Of a stretch of DNA of 64,000 nt, positions 62,205 to 64,000 are shown piece after piece. The position numbers were made by a program, and so were the translations under genes. Positions within the stretch are counted from its first letter, which is position 1. The number at the start of each line of letters is the position of its first letter. Below the pieces are notes generated by a model. The model had not been told where the DNA came from, did not search any database, and worked only from the letters and a program-made list of their open reading frames with translations. The DNA is from Cytauxzoon felis (lineage: Eukaryota; Apicomplexa; Aconoidasida; Piroplasmida; Theileriidae). The DNA lies in assembly GCA_020283715.1 (NCBI GenBank), contig JAIQCW010000044.1:21962-85961 (forward strand), in the 5' to 3' direction.

Positions 62205-62538
62205 AGTATTAGAATGCAATGTGTAGCAACATAACGAAAAATATCTTCAAGAATGGGGATAAATATGTAAAATTAAAAATATTAAATAAAAATTACATAA
62301 ATAACATTATTAAACTATAATACAAATTATGTTAACTTTTAAACAATACATGTTATAACAATAAACTACAATAATACAATTTCCATATTATTTCCATTTA
62401 TTATTTTTATTCCAATACTGGGGTAAATAAATGGGGTGATGAGATAACATACTCTAGTGAAACAACCATACTGAAACAAAATAAGATAGAGAATAAGATG
62501 TATTCCACAACTATATACAATCTTATGACCATAGTACC
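62205..62538 (-). repeat. Right arm of long inverted repeat
   Basis: Reverse complement of 58149-58480 with only scattered differences and a few small indels near the outer end. The arm ends close to the antigen start codon just as the left arm ends close to the lipase start codon. Confidence 0.93.
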
Positions 62539-62539
62539 A

Positions 62540-62812
62540 TCCTAGGTTACAACTACATTCCGTTAGACAATCCACTTGAGGTTGTCTTGCAGACAGCTCT
62601 CCTATTTAGCTATCCCTCCGCTTCCCTGAGATCAGCTACGGGTTCCACTCGAGGTCTGCACCTGAAGTCCATTAACTACAATTATGCCACGATCTCCGGG
62701 AGTGGCTCTACTCTTTAGAGATAGCTAAATAGGAGAGCTGTCTGCAAGACGGACCTCAAGTGGAGAGGCTCCACGCCGAGTGGAGGAGTGATGGTGAAAG
62801 TGAGTTGGATGG
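62540..62812. repeat. PIP copy with perfect 31-nt palindromic arms
   Basis: Arms 62584-62614 and 62720-62750 are exact reverse complements, including the atypical TTTAGCTATC/GATAGCTAAA. Inside are a reversed right half, C boxes, and a reversed left half. Outside the right arm lie a C box and H1 CCACgccgaGTGG. Confidence 0.9.
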
Positions 62813-62861
62813 ACACTTGGTAGAGGTAACCTAATGTTGAATGGATGAAAATCATATCACA

Positions 62862-63598
62862 TTAGGAATTTTCTATTAGTATGGAGGTTGATTCTCCATT
62901 TAGATTGACAGCTGTTATGCATCCATATTGTAATTTGTGTGATTTTAATACAGTTATCATTGATATTAATTGTCGTATACCGGACATACCTATATATATA
63001 AATATGATTGATAATATTCCCTTTGCATACCTATTGGATGCCCTAATGATATGCAATTTCCATTGAGATTGATCCTTGAGTGGTCTAAATTTAAAGACTT
63101 TGAAATGATGAGTGGTATTGTAGGGGTTTGATCTAAGATATCATAAAGATCAATAAATTCTGTATTACTCTTGAGATCATTAATAGTATTAATAGCGGCA
63201 TTTATATAATTAGAGCAATTGACTGCAACTTCAGAGTAATTTCTAATTTTAGCTATTGGATAGAGACCATTTAATCTTATAAATGCATCAGATGCTAATA
63301 TAACAGATGCAGAACCATCTGATAAAGGGGTAAATTTCTCAATTTTTTGAGGGTTGAATGATTTGTAATATGTATCTTCGTAAATTTTCATTGATGGATG
63401 CGATATAAATGTTGTCCCCTCTTTCCTACTTTTTTGTTCTAAATATAAATTCTATAATAATTTTACATCAAATATACCCTTAGTAACCGTAATTGATGCA
63501 ATTTCATTTTGAATAATACCATCGCTATACGCCGATGATAATCTCTTGAACGACTCTATTATGTAACTGTCCTCCTCATCACTAGTTACATCATATGT
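62862..63598 (-). CDS. Thiolase (acetyl-CoA C-acyltransferase-like), 3' part; gene continues past window
   Basis: Three exons are seen: 63598-63488, 63451-63031 and 62989-62862. Upstream exons lie beyond 64000. Blocks read SDEEDSYIIESFKRLSSAYS, PLSDGSASVILASDAFIRLN (thiolase SDGAAAxVL), NLNGNCISLGHPIGMSGIRQ (NGGAIALGHPxG, with the catalytic His) and YGCITAVNLNGES. The Cys is in the position of the second active-site Cys, but the expected Gly-rich CxGGG is not kept, and the Asn of the xAGNxSxxxDGA motif is missing, so the enzyme is divergent or inactive. A 36-nt intron (63487-63452) is inferred to remove an in-frame TAG. Thiolases condense or cleave acetyl-CoA units; the pathway is unclear in piroplasms. 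Confidence 0.78.
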
Positions 63599-63639
63599 CT
63601 ATAAATTTTATCTAACCAGAAAATAATTATAAAATCAAC

Positions 63640-64000
63640 CTCCACCCGAAGTAATGCCAATATATTCTCTACCTGATGCCCAATCTCTATCTTCCACTAT
63701 ACATTCCACATGAGGTGCTATATTTTCCACTCGCCGTTCCACCTGAGGTCGTCTTGCAGACAGCTTCTCTATTTACCTCCCCCTCCGCTTCCCTGAGATC
63801 AGCTGCGGGTAGTACAGTTGAGGTTACATCCTGACCTTCATAATCGCCACGATCTCCGGGAGTGGCTATACTCTTTAGAGATAGGTAATTGGGAGAGCTG
63901 TCTGCAAGACGAAGATAAGGTGAAGAAGAGCTCTCTACAAGAGGAATACTACTTGCATCCTTTCTTCCACTAGGCGTGGAGCCTCTTCTATTTACTTCCT
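63640..64000. repeat. PIP block in thiolase intron, running off the window
   Basis: C-like boxes, H1 GTCTtgcAGAC with TTCTCTATTTACCT, reversed right half, reversed left half (GCCACGATCTCCGGGAGTGGC), GTCTgcaAGAC, CTCTacaAGAG, then H1 CCACtaggcGTGG opening another reversed right half at the window end. Confidence 0.86.

Larger units (their letters stand above)
62141..62861. other. Intergenic: antigen 5' flank, inverted-repeat arm, palindromic PIP copy
   Basis: 62141-62204 is the antigen leader, similar to the lipase leader. 62205-62538 is the right arm of the long inverted repeat. 62540-62810 is a PIP copy with perfect 31-nt inverted arms. 62811-62861 is AT-rich. Confidence 0.8.

Noticed and set aside
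58149..62538. Long terminal inverted repeats of a DNA transposon
   Set aside because: The interior has a lipase and an antigen but no transposase, and the homology continues into gene leaders, which fits a duplicated promoter-leader better.
2009..63900. Antisense frames reading [15 protein letters not shown] or similar peptides
   Set aside because: These are the reverse strand of PIP right halves. They recur identically in unrelated places and stop soon after, so they are shadows, not genes.
2040..63900. CRISPR array or integron-like interpretation of the repeated short boxes
   Set aside because: Spacing is irregular, the setting is nuclear eukaryotic with spliceosomal introns, and there are no cas genes or attC-recombinase pair.

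Overview
The window looks like nuclear DNA of an apicomplexan piroplasm (Theileria/Babesia/Cytauxzoon group). The host sequence is strongly AT-rich, genes are packed head-to-tail on both strands, most introns are about 25-50 nt, and two secreted-antigen families typical of piroplasms are present: FAINT/DUF529-type domains, and multi-domain proteins that resemble families I know from Theileria equi. Species is not determinable by eye. The more AT-rich composition argues against plain T. equi.

Layout. 1-5187: the 3' part of a giant membrane protein. 5318-9459: proteasome ATPase RPT4 and the U5 snRNP 40K WD40 protein. 9485-12428 (-): a seven-exon helical protein. 12523-18517: a NUFIP1-like snoRNP factor, an EXO1-like nuclease and two lineage-specific genes. 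18619-25514: unknown proteins, a Cys-rich cassette, a broken antigen gene and a HAD phosphatase. 25617-36485: an LRR protein, IBA57, several small membrane or secreted proteins, a CS-domain protein and a Qb-SNARE. 36655-48738: a SIRT6-type sirtuin, an NSE2-type SUMO ligase, eEF2, a Cwc21/SRm300-like splicing factor and a possible NYN protein. 49356-57878: a coiled-coil protein, a TMBIM/BI-1 protein, PUS10 and a Rossmann-like protein. 57879-62861: a secreted lipase and a FAINT antigen facing each other inside a roughly 0.33-kb inverted repeat. 62862-64000: the 3' end of a thiolase. Many exon models below were rebuilt by hand from GT..AG junctions and codon phase, and most are confirmed by family homology.

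The dominant and most unusual feature is a GC-rich, modular, palindromic interspersed repeat. I call it PIP here; this is my label, not an established name. There are about 55 blocks in 64 kb. A complete copy is bounded by inverted CCACCTGAGGT-type boxes. The left half holds a variable short hairpin (H1), CTTCYAATTACC, a second tiny hairpin (H2) and GCCACTCCCGGAGATCGTGGC. The right half holds a GATCTACGGGA or GATCTCAGGGA core, GTAAATAGAAG and H1 again. Optional 'F boxes' (CCCGGAAGAAC, CCCGGAGGAAC, CCCCTAAGAAC) lie between the halves. PIP copies fill essentially every intron longer than about 200 nt, lie in most intergenic gaps, and interrupt the coding sequence of many conserved genes in-frame, adding peptides with cores such as NYLSLK-ATPGDRG and [12 protein letters not shown]. 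Exonic copies with recognisable halves are always in one orientation and one frame. The hairpin arms change sequence while keeping their pairing. Fragments of antigen families (a Cys-rich domain and an antigen repeat domain) sit at sharp junctions with PIP modules, including inside introns of housekeeping genes. This repeat system is my candidate for the undescribed biology in the window.
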